Positions 18,805-28,104 of a stretch of DNA of 64,000 nt are shown here, piece after piece (the stretch's first letter is position 1; each line of letters starts with the position of its first letter). The stretch lies in assembly GCA_035489435.1 (NCBI GenBank), contig DATHKG010000064.1. The stretch is one strand, 5' to 3'. The translations under genes were made by a program, and so were the position numbers. The notes beneath the pieces were generated by a model, which was not told the origin of the DNA, ran no database searches, and worked only from the letters and a program-made list of their open reading frames with translations. Origin of the DNA: DATHKG01 sp035489435. GTDB lineage: Bacteria; Bacteroidota; Bacteroidia; Chitinophagales; Chitinophagaceae.

Positions 18805-18895
18805 AGTGGTGAGTGGTGAGTGTAGTGATTGAGTTAGGAAATTAATAGACATTTCATAATTCACCACTCAACAACTACACTCACCACTCACCACT
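18805..18895. terminator. Long perfect inverted repeat between convergent genes
   Basis: Arms at 18805-18826 and 18874-18895 are perfect 22-base reverse complements, each made of repeated gtgagtg words, with a 47-base loop. It sits between the stops of the Gfo/Idh gene and the phosphomutase, so it could act as a bidirectional terminator or transcript-end stabiliser. It lacks a classic U-tract. Confidence 0.5.
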
Positions 18896-18903
18896 AAATT
18901 GGA

Positions 18904-20625
18904 TTATTTAAAATAAGACTGCAGTCCTACGATTCTTGCTTTAAGTTCGGCATTCACTTTTTCGTAGTCGGCTGCTGAGTTTAGTTTTGTATTTACGCTG
19001 AAATAGAATTTTATCTTTGGTTCAGTACCTGAAGGGCGGGCTGATATTTTGCTGCCATCTGCAAGGATAAATTGCAAAACATTAGAAGTCGGAAGATTTA
19101 TTTTCCATTCCTCGCCGGTCTGCAGGTTTTTGCCTTTGCTTAATTCGTAGTCCAGCAATTTAACGACAGCTGATCCATTCATCTCCTTCGGCGGATTGCT
19201 GCGAAAGTTTTCCATCATTTCTGCAATTTCCTGCTGACCATTCATTCCCTTCTTGGTAATAGAAATCAGATGTTCTTTGTAGAACCCGTATTGAACATAT
19301 AAGTCGATCAGTTTATCAAACAATATCTTTCCCTGGTTTTTTTCATAAGCTGCCATTTCAGAAAGCAGGGCAACCGCTGAAACAGCATCTTTGTCGCGTA
19401 ACCTGTCGCCGATCATTAAACCATAACTTTCTTCTCCGCCGATAACATAATTTTCGACACCTTCTTTTTCACGAATCAGTTCGGCGATCCACTTGAAACC
19501 GGTCAGTACGTTGTAACATTTTATTCCATTCGCTTTCGCAAACTCATCAATCATATCAGTTGTAACGATGGTCTTAACAACCATATCGTTTGGTTGGGAA
19601 ATTCCCTTGGCTTTGCGGGCCTCAATCATGTAGTTGAATGCAAGCACTGCTGTCTGGTTGCCATTCATGAGTATCCATTCGCCTTTTTTATTTTTTATGG
19701 CTATCCCTACCCTGTCTGCATCCGGATCTGTTCCCAGTAAAATGTCCGCATCAATTGCTTTTGCTTTGCTGAGGCCAATGCTCATTGCATCAGGTTCTTC
19801 GGGATTCGGTGAAACCACAGTTGGAAAATTTCCATCGGGTTCTGCCTGTTCCTCTACAATCGTCACGTTAGTAAATCCAAATTCCTTGAGTACCTGTGGA
19901 ACCAGCTTTATGCCCGTACCATGAATGGAGGTATAAACGATTTTGAGATCATGTTGTTTTTTTATTACATCGGGATAAACAGAGAGCCCTTTTACCATAC
20001 TTATATAAGCATCGTCCAATTCTTTTCCTATAATCTGGATATTAGCAGCACCACCATCCCACTTAACATCATTGATGGAAGTAATTTTATCAACCTCTTT
20101 TATAACATTTTTATCATGTGGTGGAACCAACTGGCCACCATCATTCCAATATGCTTTGTAACCGTTATATTCTTTGGGATTGTGCGAAGCAGTGCAAACC
20201 ACCCCACCCTGGCAGCCGAGATGCCTGATCGCAAAGGAGAGTTCCGGTGTTGGTCTCAGCGATTCAAAAAGAAATACCTTGATACCATTTGCCGCCATTA
20301 CATTGGCAACAATCTCGGCGAACATGCGGCCGTTGTTGCGCGAATCATGTGCGATTGCCACCCTGACAGTACCACCCGGATAGGTCTGATTCAGGTAATT
20401 TGCATAACCCTGAGTCGACATTCCCACGGTATATTTATTCATACGGTTAGTGCCTACACCCATAATCCCCCTGAGACCACCGGTACCAAATTCAAGGTTG
20501 CGGTAAAAGCCATCAACAAGTTCTGTGGGGTTTTCTTTTTCCAGTCTTGATACCTCGTCTTTAGTGGCCTGGTCGAAGCTTCCTTTCAGCCAGACATTTA
20601 CTCTTTCTTTGATAACTGTATCCAT
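18904..20625 (-). CDS. Phospho-sugar mutase (phosphoglucomutase/phosphomannomutase family)
   Basis: 573 residues, the long bacterial alpha-D-phosphohexomutase type. Active serine in CTASHNPKEYNGYK, metal loop GTDPDADRVG, sugar-binding loop GGEESYG and phosphate-binding loop RPSGTEPKIKFY are all present. It interconverts hexose 1- and 6-phosphates; glucose or mannose specificity cannot be settled by eye. A 209-residue open frame on the opposite strand (19921-20550) is a shadow. Confidence 0.93.
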   Translation of the reverse strand: MDTVIKERVNVWLKGSFDQATKDEVSRLEKENPTELVDGFYRNLEFGTGGLRGIMGVGTNRMNKYTVGMSTQGYANYLNQTYPGGTVRVAIAHDSRNNGRMFAEIVANVMAANGIKVFLFESLRPTPELSFAIRHLGCQGGVVCTASHNPKEYNGYKAYWNDGGQLVPPHDKNVIKEVDKITSINDVKWDGGAANIQIIGKELDDAYISMVKGLSVYPDVIKKQHDLKIVYTSIHGTGIKLVPQVLKEFGFTNVTIVEEQAEPDGNFPTVVSPNPEEPDAMSIGLSKAKAIDADILLGTDPDADRVGIAIKNKKGEWILMNGNQTAVLAFNYMIEARKAKGISQPNDMVVKTIVTTDMIDEFAKANGIKCYNVLTGFKWIAELIREKEGVENYVIGGEESYGLMIGDRLRDKDAVSAVALLSEMAAYEKNQGKILFDKLIDLYVQYGFYKEHLISITKKGMNGQQEIAEMMENFRSNPPKEMNGSAVVKLLDYELSKGKNLQTGEEWKINLPTSNVLQFILADGSKISARPSGTEPKIKFYFSVNTKLNSAADYEKVNAELKARIVGLQSYFK

Positions 20626-20810
20626 GATTTATAGTTGATTATACTTTATAATGTAACGGGGAACCAATTTCGGGAAGATTGGTAAGACTAACAAATTCGA
20701 TTCCAAACGCAGATAGTTGTATTTTGGGCAAAATATTTTTAATCGCCGGAGTGTTGAGACGCAGTTCATTTTGTAATATCCTGAAGGTAAAAGATTACGT
20801 AGATGCCGCT

Positions 20811-21896
20811 GTGATACCCCACAGTAAATTGACTGCGATTTTTATGTTTGCAGCAATGCTTGCTGCTTTACTATTCCCAAACCTTAACGTTTTTGGCCAG
20901 GCATCCGCCCCTTCGATTAAAGGTTTTCAGGCATCAGGAACCTGGCTAAACAGCGGCAGTTCATCTGTTCAATCTCTTCAAGTATCTCTCCGGAACAAAC
21001 GAAGTCTAATACAGTTTGCAGAGATACACCCGGCTTACCCGATTCAACTTCCGGATAAAAAATCACGGTTATGGATAGTTGCGGGTAGCCATGCCGCTAT
21101 CTGGACTGGTACTTTTATTGCGCTAAATCATGCCTGGTATCGCGACTATCCAAAATCTCCATTCCATCTTTTTAACGACAGGAAAGAATGGAAACAGATG
21201 GACAAAGCCGGGCATGTATGGACATCCTACCAGTTGAGTCGACATTCTGCTGCATCTTGGAAGTGGGCCGGGATGACAGAACGACAGAGTGCATGGTATG
21301 GCGGAGCAAGCGCTTTTGCATTTCAAAGTATTATTGAGATTCTCGACGGTTTTTCCGAGGAATGGGGATTTAGTATCGGAGATATGGAAGCGAACCTCAT
21401 AGGTTCAGGTGGATATGTTCTTCAGCAACTATTATTTAAAGAGCAGATGGTCCAGGTAAAATACGGGTACAATCCCTACGATTATCCCGACGATTTGAAA
21501 CCCCGGCGCGACCAACTGTTTGGTACATCATTGCCGGAACAGCTATTAAAAGATTATAACAGCCAGCGTTACTGGCTAAGTGCCAATCTAAAGTCGATAT
21601 CCGGCAGCTCACAACTACCCCCATGGCTGAATTTTGCTTTTGGTTATAGTGCCGATGGTCTTTATGGTGCGAATTCAAACGTGTGGATAGATGAGCAGGG
21701 AAATTATTTCGACAGGAGTGATATTGCCAGGGTTCGGAGGTTCTATCTTTCTCCCGATATTGATCTCACAAAAATCAAAACGAAAAGCAAATTCCTCCGA
21801 TCAGTTTTTTTCATTATGAATATGGTAAAAATTCCGGCACCGGCTATCGAGTACAATACAAGCGGAAAGCTGAAGTTTCATCCATTGTTATTTTAA
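20811..21896 (+). CDS. DUF2279 family exported protein
   Basis: About 361 residues from a GTG start. Hydrophobic leader (LTAIFMFAAMLAALLF then FGQ), followed by a DUF2279 (YfiM-like) core: WKQMDKAGHVWTSYQLSR, an aromatic-rich helical region, IIEILDGFSEEWGFSIGDM, and LIGSGGYVLQQL. Members are cell-envelope proteins of unknown function. The frame is open from a TTG at 20679, but that N-terminus does not look like a signal peptide. GTG at 20811 gives one with a lysine; ATG at 20844 is the alternative. Confidence 0.65.
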   Translation: MIPHSKLTAIFMFAAMLAALLFPNLNVFGQASAPSIKGFQASGTWLNSGSSSVQSLQVSLRNKRSLIQFAEIHPAYPIQLPDKKSRLWIVAGSHAAIWTGTFIALNHAWYRDYPKSPFHLFNDRKEWKQMDKAGHVWTSYQLSRHSAASWKWAGMTERQSAWYGGASAFAFQSIIEILDGFSEEWGFSIGDMEANLIGSGGYVLQQLLFKEQMVQVKYGYNPYDYPDDLKPRRDQLFGTSLPEQLLKDYNSQRYWLSANLKSISGSSQLPPWLNFAFGYSADGLYGANSNVWIDEQGNYFDRSDIARVRRFYLSPDIDLTKIKTKSKFLRSVFFIMNMVKIPAPAIEYNTSGKLKFHPLLF

Positions 21897-21898
21897 GA

Positions 21899-22396
21899 TC
21901 ATTCCATCCAGGCTCCCATTACCCTTTCACCCTGAACTTCAACGAAGATATGCTCCTGGATGGTGGTAGATAAAGAGATACCTACATAATCAGGTTTGAT
22001 CGAAAATGCTTTATGAGTTCTTTCCACGAGCACCAGGATCTGTATTTTTTTGGGATGAAATTCCAGGAAGGGTTTCAGGGCGTACAACAGTGTTTTGCCG
22101 CTGTTAGCAACATCATCAACAATGATGATCACTTTGTTGTTGAAGTCAATGTTTTCACTAAGCCTGATTTCAGTTGGATTCCTTTTGTTAAGGGATATAT
22201 TGATGAGGTGAGTTTTGTAACCTGTGATTTCTCCAAGCAGCTTCTGGATTTCCCTTGCGATCACCACGCCATTATCATCAATACCGGCGAGTATAATTTC
22301 AGTTTCTTCTATATTATTTTCTGAAATCTCGTAAGCCATTCTTTTCAACTTCCTACCAGTAGTTGCTTCATCCAGAATATACTTCTTATCAGCCAT
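21899..22396 (-). CDS. Phosphoribosyltransferase family protein (PyrR-like)
   Basis: 165-residue type I phosphoribosyltransferase. The PRPP-binding motif is VIIIVDDVANSGKTLLYAL, with an upstream GIDDNGVVIAREI loop and a C-terminal hood (VGISLSTTIQEHIFVEV). Closest in look to PyrR, the uracil phosphoribosyltransferase or pyrimidine regulator, and to a Bacteroidota clade lacking attenuator targets. No pyr gene is adjacent, so a regulatory role is not supported here. Converges tail-to-tail with the DUF2279 gene two bases away. Confidence 0.8.
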   Translation of the reverse strand: MADKKYILDEATTGRKLKRMAYEISENNIEETEIILAGIDDNGVVIAREIQKLLGEITGYKTHLINISLNKRNPTEIRLSENIDFNNKVIIIVDDVANSGKTLLYALKPFLEFHPKKIQILVLVERTHKAFSIKPDYVGISLSTTIQEHIFVEVQGERVMGAWME

Positions 22397-22426
22397 TATC
22401 GATTTTTTGTAAAACTAATAAACATA

Positions 22427-22891
22427 TTACTTCACCCTTGTATATTTTTCAATGTTGATCCTGTTTATACCCGCACTTTCCACTACCTCTACTCCGCGCT
22501 GGATTAGTGTATCGTTTAAAATCCGGACATTGAAAGTGAAATCGTGCCCCTCCCATTCCCTGGCTGTACAGTATTCCAGGTGTTCGGTGTAAACGGAATC
22601 CTTTAGTGTATACTTTCCTCCACCGGCTGAAAATGAGGCTGCGCTGTCTTTTCCTTTTTGTAAATCATGTTGCAGAAAAGCAAAATGAGTATCATTTATG
22701 ATCTTTATAAATGAGGTATTTTTTGTGTAATCGGTGGTGACCGTATCGCCTTTTTCGATGAGTGTTCCACTAAACAGTTGCCAGGAGCCTTTGAGAGCAG
22801 CAGAGGAAGGCGCCTCCTCTATTGGTTTTGTTTGGTTTTCACAGGAGAGAATAAAGATGCCGGCAATCATTAAAAGAACGTATGATTTCAT
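22427..22891 (-). CDS. Putative small lipoprotein, unknown function
   Basis: 154 residues. Signal sequence ends in a lipobox-like FILSC, so the mature protein probably starts at Cys16 and is lipid-anchored. The remainder resembles small lipocalin/beta-sandwich lipoproteins of Bacteroidota (ALKGSWQLFSG, HFAFLQHDL, YTLKDSVYTEHLEYC), but I do not recognise a named family. It lies 30 bases upstream of the phosphoribosyltransferase on the same strand and could share a transcript. Confidence 0.7.
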   Translation of the reverse strand: MKSYVLLMIAGIFILSCENQTKPIEEAPSSAALKGSWQLFSGTLIEKGDTVTTDYTKNTSFIKIINDTHFAFLQHDLQKGKDSAASFSAGGGKYTLKDSVYTEHLEYCTAREWEGHDFTFNVRILNDTLIQRGVEVVESAGINRINIEKYTRVK

Positions 22892-23053
22892 TTGAAATTT
22901 GAAATTATGTATTTGAAATTGAAATGGTTTGTAATTGTATTATTTCACAAGATTCATTTATTTTTTGAATTCCCGTAATTTTTGAAATCCTGCAATTTTT
23001 GACCGCTAAAGCCCACCAAAGAAATTATTATATTACACCTCAATAGGCCGCAT

Positions 23054-24376
23054 ATGAATTATCTACAACAAATATTGTTTGTACTAGTGTCAGCAATAGC
23101 TATCTGGCTGTTCTCGCGAAATGCAATGCAGATAAGGAAAAATATATTGCTTGGCAGGGATGAAGATTATTCTGGCAATAAACCGGAAAGATGGAAAAAC
23201 ATGTTTCTTATTGCTTTCGGGCAAAAAAAGATGTTTCGCAACCCGCTTGTAGCTATTATGCACCTGGTAGTTTATGCCGGCTTTATAATTATCAATATTG
23301 AAGTGCTTGAGATAGTGCTGGATGGTATTTTCGGAACTCACCGGATGTTTGCCCCGGTTTTGGGCGGACTTTACCCATTGCTCATAAATGCATTTGAGCT
23401 GCTGGCTTTTGGTGTACTTTTTTTTTGTATTATATTTTTGATAAGAAGAAATGCTTTGAAGTTGCGCCGGTTCATCAGTCATGACCTTGATGGCTGGCCA
23501 AGATCAGACGCAAACTATATATTGATAACCGAAATCGGATTGATGGCTCTGTTTCTGACCATGAATAGCACCGATACATTGTTACAGGAAAGAAGTTATG
23601 GGCACTATGCAGAATACCCGACAGGCAACTTTATTTTTTCACAGATGTTGCATCCTTTGTTTGTAAACCTCGATAGTTCAACACTCGCGGGGATCGAAAG
23701 AACTGCCTGGTGGTTGCATATTGTCGGGATCTTTGCATTTCTGAATTATCTTCCATATTCAAAACATCTTCATATTCTACTGGCTTTTCCAAATGCGTAT
23801 TATACGCGCCTTTTACCCAAGGGTATAATAAAAAACATGCCTTCCATTCAGAATGAAGTTTTATATGCCATGCATCCAGAGCTTGCTCCGGCCGATGCAA
23901 CACCTCCTGAAAAATTTGGTGCAAAAGATGCGACTGACCTGAGTTGGAGGAATCTTCTCGATGCTTATAGCTGCACTGAATGCGGCCGATGCAGTGCCGC
24001 CTGCCCCGCAACTACCACCGGCAAAAAGTTATCACCCCGTAAGATCATGATGGACACACGGGATCGTATAACCGAAGTTGGTGAAAATATCAGGGTCAAT
24101 GGGGAATTCAAAGATGACGGCAAAACGCTTCTGCACGATTATATCACCGCTGAGGAATTAAGAGCCTGTACCACATGCTCTGCCTGCGTTGAAGAATGCC
24201 CTGTCAGTATCAGTCCTCTTGAAATAATAATTGAAATGCGACGCTCCCTGGTTATGGAAGAAAGTAATGCACCCCAGGAATGGAACGCAATGTTTGGTAA
24301 TGTTGAAAACAACTTTGCCCCCTGGAAATTCAGTCCGGAGGATCGCGATAGATGGACAGAGGATTTAAAAAGCTGA
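23054..24376 (+). CDS. Membrane-bound 4Fe-4S electron-transfer subunit (HdrE/NarI-plus-HdrC-like)
   Basis: 440 residues. The N-terminal half has several membrane segments (about 5-20, 65-90, 97-125 and 215-235) like a NarI/HdrE-type cytochrome module. The C-terminal half carries two 4Fe-4S motifs, CTECGRCSAACP (from Cys307) and CTTCSACVEECP (from Cys372). The combination matches heterodisulfide-reductase-like or acyl-CoA:quinone-type electron carriers of Bacteroidota. Its usual partner, a CCG-domain protein, lies at 28749-29528, here separated by six opposite-strand genes. The haem ligands were not assigned. Confidence 0.8.
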   Translation: MNYLQQILFVLVSAIAIWLFSRNAMQIRKNILLGRDEDYSGNKPERWKNMFLIAFGQKKMFRNPLVAIMHLVVYAGFIIINIEVLEIVLDGIFGTHRMFAPVLGGLYPLLINAFELLAFGVLFFCIIFLIRRNALKLRRFISHDLDGWPRSDANYILITEIGLMALFLTMNSTDTLLQERSYGHYAEYPTGNFIFSQMLHPLFVNLDSSTLAGIERTAWWLHIVGIFAFLNYLPYSKHLHILLAFPNAYYTRLLPKGIIKNMPSIQNEVLYAMHPELAPADATPPEKFGAKDATDLSWRNLLDAYSCTECGRCSAACPATTTGKKLSPRKIMMDTRDRITEVGENIRVNGEFKDDGKTLLHDYITAEELRACTTCSACVEECPVSISPLEIIIEMRRSLVMEESNAPQEWNAMFGNVENNFAPWKFSPEDRDRWTEDLKS

Positions 24377-24430
24377 GCCTGTTTCCGGGACAAAACTTAA
24401 AAAGCTGTGCTTGTGTCCAGGATAAAAATT
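24365..24430. repeat. Two 32-bp direct repeats at a gene end
   Basis: Two adjacent imperfect copies, beginning ttaaaaagctg at 24365 and 24397, with a third partial copy after 24429. The first copy includes the stop codon of the iron-sulfur gene. It lies in the gap where this gene converges on the DinB gene. Confidence 0.45.
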
Positions 24431-24462
24431 TAAAAGCAAGCTCCCGTTTTTTGATACAATTT

Positions 24463-24963
24463 TTATACGTCCCTTTCGTCGGCACTTGGCCCGTACATGC
24501 CCGGAACCGGGATATCCTGCAAACGCAGATAAAGGGATAGCTGTCCCCGGTGATGTACAATATGATTCAAGACCAAATAACGCATCACTATTTTCTTTGG
24601 TGCCTTTATGATTATAGTTTCTCCCTGGGTTAATGCCCATGTTTTTTCCAGGCCGGAATCCGGGGACTGCTCAATGGAACTGAGACAGGTTGCAAGGCGC
24701 TCATCAAAAAATGCAAGCAGTTCAGCGGCACTAGTTAAGGGTTCCAGTCTTGGAAGCGGATTTGCCAGATCCAACCCTTCGGAATTCAGGATAAGCGATA
24801 TCCAGGTTGGAATATTAGAAATATGCTGTGCAAGCTTAGCGGTGGTATAGGACTTTTCGTGCGGCTTCCAGGGAAGATGAGCATCCTGGAGTCGTTCCAA
24901 CATCTTACGAGTATTTGCTGCTTCTCTTTTTATTTCGCCAATCAACATTTCCTTTTCAGTCAT
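24463..24963 (-). CDS. DinB superfamily protein
   Basis: 166 residues from ATG at 24963; the frame is open upstream, but the preceding gene ends at 24983. A four-helix DinB-like fold is suggested, with the metal-ligand histidines visible as KLAQHIS near residue 50 and NHIVHHRGQL near residue 135. DinB-like proteins are metal-dependent thiol transferases or hydrolases, and some act on bacillithiol or mycothiol. Last gene of a tightly packed minus-strand series; 19 bases separate it from the LysE-type gene. Confidence 0.75.
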   Translation of the reverse strand: MTEKEMLIGEIKREAANTRKMLERLQDAHLPWKPHEKSYTTAKLAQHISNIPTWISLILNSEGLDLANPLPRLEPLTSAAELLAFFDERLATCLSSIEQSPDSGLEKTWALTQGETIIIKAPKKIVMRYLVLNHIVHHRGQLSLYLRLQDIPVPGMYGPSADERDV

Positions 24964-24982
24964 AATGTATGGGTTTAACTTT

Positions 24983-25708
24983 CTAATGAATTCTGTTGAT
25001 TCCTTCGATGGTTTTTTCGGATTTTTCCGTAACAATCTTTTGCGACTGTTTTTTTCTTCCGATCATTTTAATAAACATGATCACTGCGGTTAAAGCAAAT
25101 ACAGATCCGATTATCCAGTTCAGCACATTTTGGTTGGTATTTAACCGATCAACTATAAGGCGGCCGCCAAATATAAATATCGCGTTCCCAATTAATGTTC
25201 CGATTCCGATACCAATGATATAAAAATTGTAATGACTGGTACGTGGTAACAAGACTTGTTTTGTGACTAATACAGTGCTCCATCCAAACCAGAAAGGAAT
25301 TTGTACCGGGTTAATAGCACTCATTGAAATACCAAGCCAGAATCGATGCATCGTATTGGATAAAATTATGTTCTTGCCTGAACCCCTGGGATTTGATGCA
25401 GCCAGGAAGGTGGTAATGGCAAGTGCCACAATCATGGCAAGACTTATCCATTCTAACCAGGTAAACAATCTATCATGTTTTCTTACCCATTCCATGGCAA
25501 CCAGCGAAACACGAACATATATTATTTCAACGATCATGGCACCCAGAACAAAATACATCGCTGGTACAACCCCGTCAGTAACTGAAATCTGCATGGCTGC
25601 TACATTCAGCGTACCTAATGGCAAAGTGCCGAGAAAACTGATGAATAAGCCGGTTACAGCAATTCGTCCTAGTACAATTCCCGCCGGCCGCTTTTTCGTT
25701 GTGTTCAT
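24983..25708 (-). CDS. LysE family transporter
   Basis: 241 residues with about six membrane segments. The start region SFLGTLPLGTLNVAAMQIS is the conserved first segment of LysE/RhtB-type amino-acid exporters, and FVLGAMIVEIIYVRVS and SAINPVQIPFWFGW fit segments two and four. The exported substrate is unknown. It lies 11 bases after the ATP-grasp gene and 19 before DinB, so it is probably co-transcribed with both. Confidence 0.78.
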   Translation of the reverse strand: MNTTKKRPAGIVLGRIAVTGLFISFLGTLPLGTLNVAAMQISVTDGVVPAMYFVLGAMIVEIIYVRVSLVAMEWVRKHDRLFTWLEWISLAMIVALAITTFLAASNPRGSGKNIILSNTMHRFWLGISMSAINPVQIPFWFGWSTVLVTKQVLLPRTSHYNFYIIGIGIGTLIGNAIFIFGGRLIVDRLNTNQNVLNWIIGSVFALTAVIMFIKMIGRKKQSQKIVTEKSEKTIEGINRIH

Positions 25709-25719
25709 AATACCCGCTT

Positions 25720-26784
25720 TTATTCAGGCATCTCAGCCAATTTAAGAGAATGCGCCTTGTCTTCCCTGAACATGGCAATACCATCTTTGAGACTGAGATA
25801 TGGATGACCTTCTTTGTGATTCATCCGGCTTATCCGCCACAATATAAACCAGTGCCGGATAATCTCCTTCCAGGCAAAGAAAATACTATGTCGTGGATCG
25901 TACATATGCGTGGGTTCAGACCCGGCACCGTTCACTTCAATAACGCTAAGTGCTTCCCCCCTTCTCAATTCTTCCCAGGTGTTGAAACGAATATCGAGCC
26001 GGCCATAATAAAAATCTTTGACCTGCCTGCATATCCGGTCAATACTTTCAGTAAGTTGATCATCTGCCAGATGTGTTTCATCAAGAAATAATGAACCACG
26101 GGCATGATTGCCATAAGGAGAAACAACTTTTTCTTCACCAGGAGGAAGCACCTGTTCAAGCGCAGTTCCATGCATCCTTTTCATAGCATCAACATACATT
26201 ATTCCACGCTTATCGTTTTCCAGCAATTCCCGGATAGTATGTTTTCCATCACCCATAACCGTTAGAAATTTCTTCCTTACGATTCCTGAAATTCTCCCCT
26301 TCGATTCACCCGGATAACGATAATAAAAAATGCCCACCTCATTTTTATATGACACATATTCCTGGATATGAAAGTTCATGATAGCGCTTTTAACATAAGC
26401 GTGCACGTCATCTTCATTCATTAATCTTTTCACACCCCTCCCTCTTCCACCACTGTCTGGTTTGCCTATGAGCGGAAACCTGAGGTCGCAGCTATTCAAC
26501 TCGTTAAGCACGTGTTCGGCCTGCACCGGCAGCTTAAAAAACACGGTTTTGGGGTGAAGTGATTCAGGCATAATAGCATAAATATCTTCCTTTGATTCAT
26601 TCAGGAAACCACCATTCTGGATGGCAGGATTAGAAGCCGCAAAGAAAAAAAATGATCTTGCCCTGATACACAGGTAAATCCAGATTGGATAAATCAGCAG
26701 ATAAACAGTATTAAAACTCCAGTATTCCCAATTAAATAACCTGATAAAAAACGGGCGATGAAAAATGCTGCTGCGGTTCATCAT
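25720..26784 (-). CDS. Membrane-associated ATP-grasp ligase of unknown substrate
   Basis: 354 residues. A hydrophobic N-terminus (about 20-52, rich in phenylalanine and isoleucine) precedes an ATP-grasp domain. The flexible nucleotide loop is KPDSGGRGRGVKRL, and the magnesium and catalytic region is IEVNGAGSEPTHMYDP. Databases often label this type D-alanine-D-alanine ligase-like, but the N-terminal domain of real Ddl is absent. Start overlaps the NRDE gene stop (ATGA). Neighbouring LysE exporter and NRDE protein suggest modification and release of a small amino compound or peptide, which is inference. Confidence 0.7.
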   Translation of the reverse strand: MMNRSSIFHRPFFIRLFNWEYWSFNTVYLLIYPIWIYLCIRARSFFFFAASNPAIQNGGFLNESKEDIYAIMPESLHPKTVFFKLPVQAEHVLNELNSCDLRFPLIGKPDSGGRGRGVKRLMNEDDVHAYVKSAIMNFHIQEYVSYKNEVGIFYYRYPGESKGRISGIVRKKFLTVMGDGKHTIRELLENDKRGIMYVDAMKRMHGTALEQVLPPGEEKVVSPYGNHARGSLFLDETHLADDQLTESIDRICRQVKDFYYGRLDIRFNTWEELRRGEALSVIEVNGAGSEPTHMYDPRHSIFFAWKEIIRHWFILWRISRMNHKEGHPYLSLKDGIAMFREDKAHSLKLAEMPE

Positions 26785-27512
26785 TTCAAACTAACCGGGT
26801 TTTTCTGTATTGCAAATTCAGCAGTCGCTGACTGGTTGTTTTTAAGATCAAGGTAACGGACCACGGTCTTCGTCCTTTCAAGGTTTAGCGATGTAATGCT
26901 GACGGTATAAGTTTCGCCGTCCCTGTTCATACGCAGATCATTATAAGTATCACCGTCTCCAGTAAACTGGTGAAAACGTATTATATCATCCTGCGCAGGC
27001 GACGGATTTTTGTTTATCCATCCGGTAAACCAGCTTTCGCGTTTAGCGATCACTTCTGGAGTGTAAAGAGTAACCGACGACCAGATATGAGGCAATGAAG
27101 GATCTGGTCTTTTTGTATGCTTTCCGGAACCATCCCAACGGCATTCATATAGGGTGCCATGTTCCCAGATAATGGCTGTGAAAGGTTCAATTTCATCCAG
27201 ATCGAGCTTTGCAAATGTCTGGTATGGCTCATGGGTGTCAGCCAGGTCCAGGACAATCAGACCGCGGCTTTTGCGATATGGCGGAGCCGGTATATGTTTA
27301 ACCAGTCCACCGTTCAGTAAAACTACTGCATTGCCATTTTGATGAACCGCTATCCAGGTGCCACCGGCATCAGCGTCTTTAGGAAACATAATTTTTCCCG
27401 ATGAAAATTCATAAACTGCCGGGTAAACAGCAGAAGCCCGAACATTCTTCTCGTCACGGTTCGAAGTAAGAAAGATGCGCTGTTTTGATGGAATAAATGT
27501 TACTGTGCACAT
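26781..27512 (-). CDS. NRDE family (TANGO2-like) protein
   Basis: 243 residues starting MCTVTFIPSKQ, with the family-defining NRDE in LTSNRDEKNVR. The cysteine directly after the initiator methionine is conserved and could become an N-terminal nucleophile, as in Ntn hydrolases. AGGTWIAVHQNGNAVVLLNGG is also typical. The biochemical role of the family is unsettled. It overlaps the upstream DinB gene by 13 bases and the downstream ATP-grasp gene by 4, so it is firmly within an operon. Confidence 0.82.
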   Translation of the reverse strand: MCTVTFIPSKQRIFLTSNRDEKNVRASAVYPAVYEFSSGKIMFPKDADAGGTWIAVHQNGNAVVLLNGGLVKHIPAPPYRKSRGLIVLDLADTHEPYQTFAKLDLDEIEPFTAIIWEHGTLYECRWDGSGKHTKRPDPSLPHIWSSVTLYTPEVIAKRESWFTGWINKNPSPAQDDIIRFHQFTGDGDTYNDLRMNRDGETYTVSITSLNLERTKTVVRYLDLKNNQSATAEFAIQKNPVSLK

Positions 27513-28000
27513 TTGTTGCGGTGCTTGACGGTGGAAGAAGCTACACCAAAATCTGCCGGTAGCTTTATATTGGAAACTTCGTTAATGCCAACGCGAATCA
27601 GCGCCATATGGTGAATCGTATGTTCAAGATTATAGGCAATTTCACGGTAAAAGTTTGTACGAATCCGGATCGGCTCGTCGCTCAGGTCGTCATATATGGC
27701 TTCCAGGATAAGTTCTTTATCTTCTTTCTCCAGCTTTTTATAGACATCTGTCAGTAAACCTGTTGCAAACTCCTTATTGTTTTCAATAACTGCATCTCTT
27801 TTTCTCTGTTCATAGTTCACAACACCAGAGTCGTAACCATTCTCCAGGCATTGAAATAATTCTAATATGTGACGAACATGCTGTCCGATTGTATTTTTAA
27901 ATAATGTACCGCAGGGCTTAGCATATTCTTGCTGAGACAATTGATTTAAGGTCTCTGCAAGCTGTACAAACACGTTATTTACAGCTTGTTGTAATTGCAT
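27500..28000 (-). CDS. DinB-like protein
   Basis: 166 residues. Helical bundle with metal-ligand-like histidines in IGQHVRHILEL (about 38-48) and NLEHTIHHMALIRVGI (about 129-144), the positions expected for a DinB-type metal site. A second DinB-like gene ends the same minus-strand series at 24463, though the two share little sequence outside these motifs. The 3' end overlaps the NRDE gene by 13 bases. Confidence 0.7.
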   Translation of the reverse strand: MQLQQAVNNVFVQLAETLNQLSQQEYAKPCGTLFKNTIGQHVRHILELFQCLENGYDSGVVNYEQRKRDAVIENNKEFATGLLTDVYKKLEKEDKELILEAIYDDLSDEPIRIRTNFYREIAYNLEHTIHHMALIRVGINEVSNIKLPADFGVASSTVKHRNKCAQ

Positions 28001-28104
28001 TTTAAAATTTTATTGTGCAAAATAATGTTATTTTTTAATTAACTGTCTACCTGTAATCGAAATGTGAAAACTGTTTTTCAACATATGTGCCAATCGTTTC
28101 CATA

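Noticed and set aside
19921..20550. 209-residue frame opposite the phosphomutase
   Set aside because: A shadow of the well-supported phosphohexomutase gene, with no protein features of its own.
22424..22990. Riboswitch or attenuator near the PyrR-like gene
   Set aside because: No terminator-antiterminator pair or conserved PyrR-binding loop is visible upstream of it.
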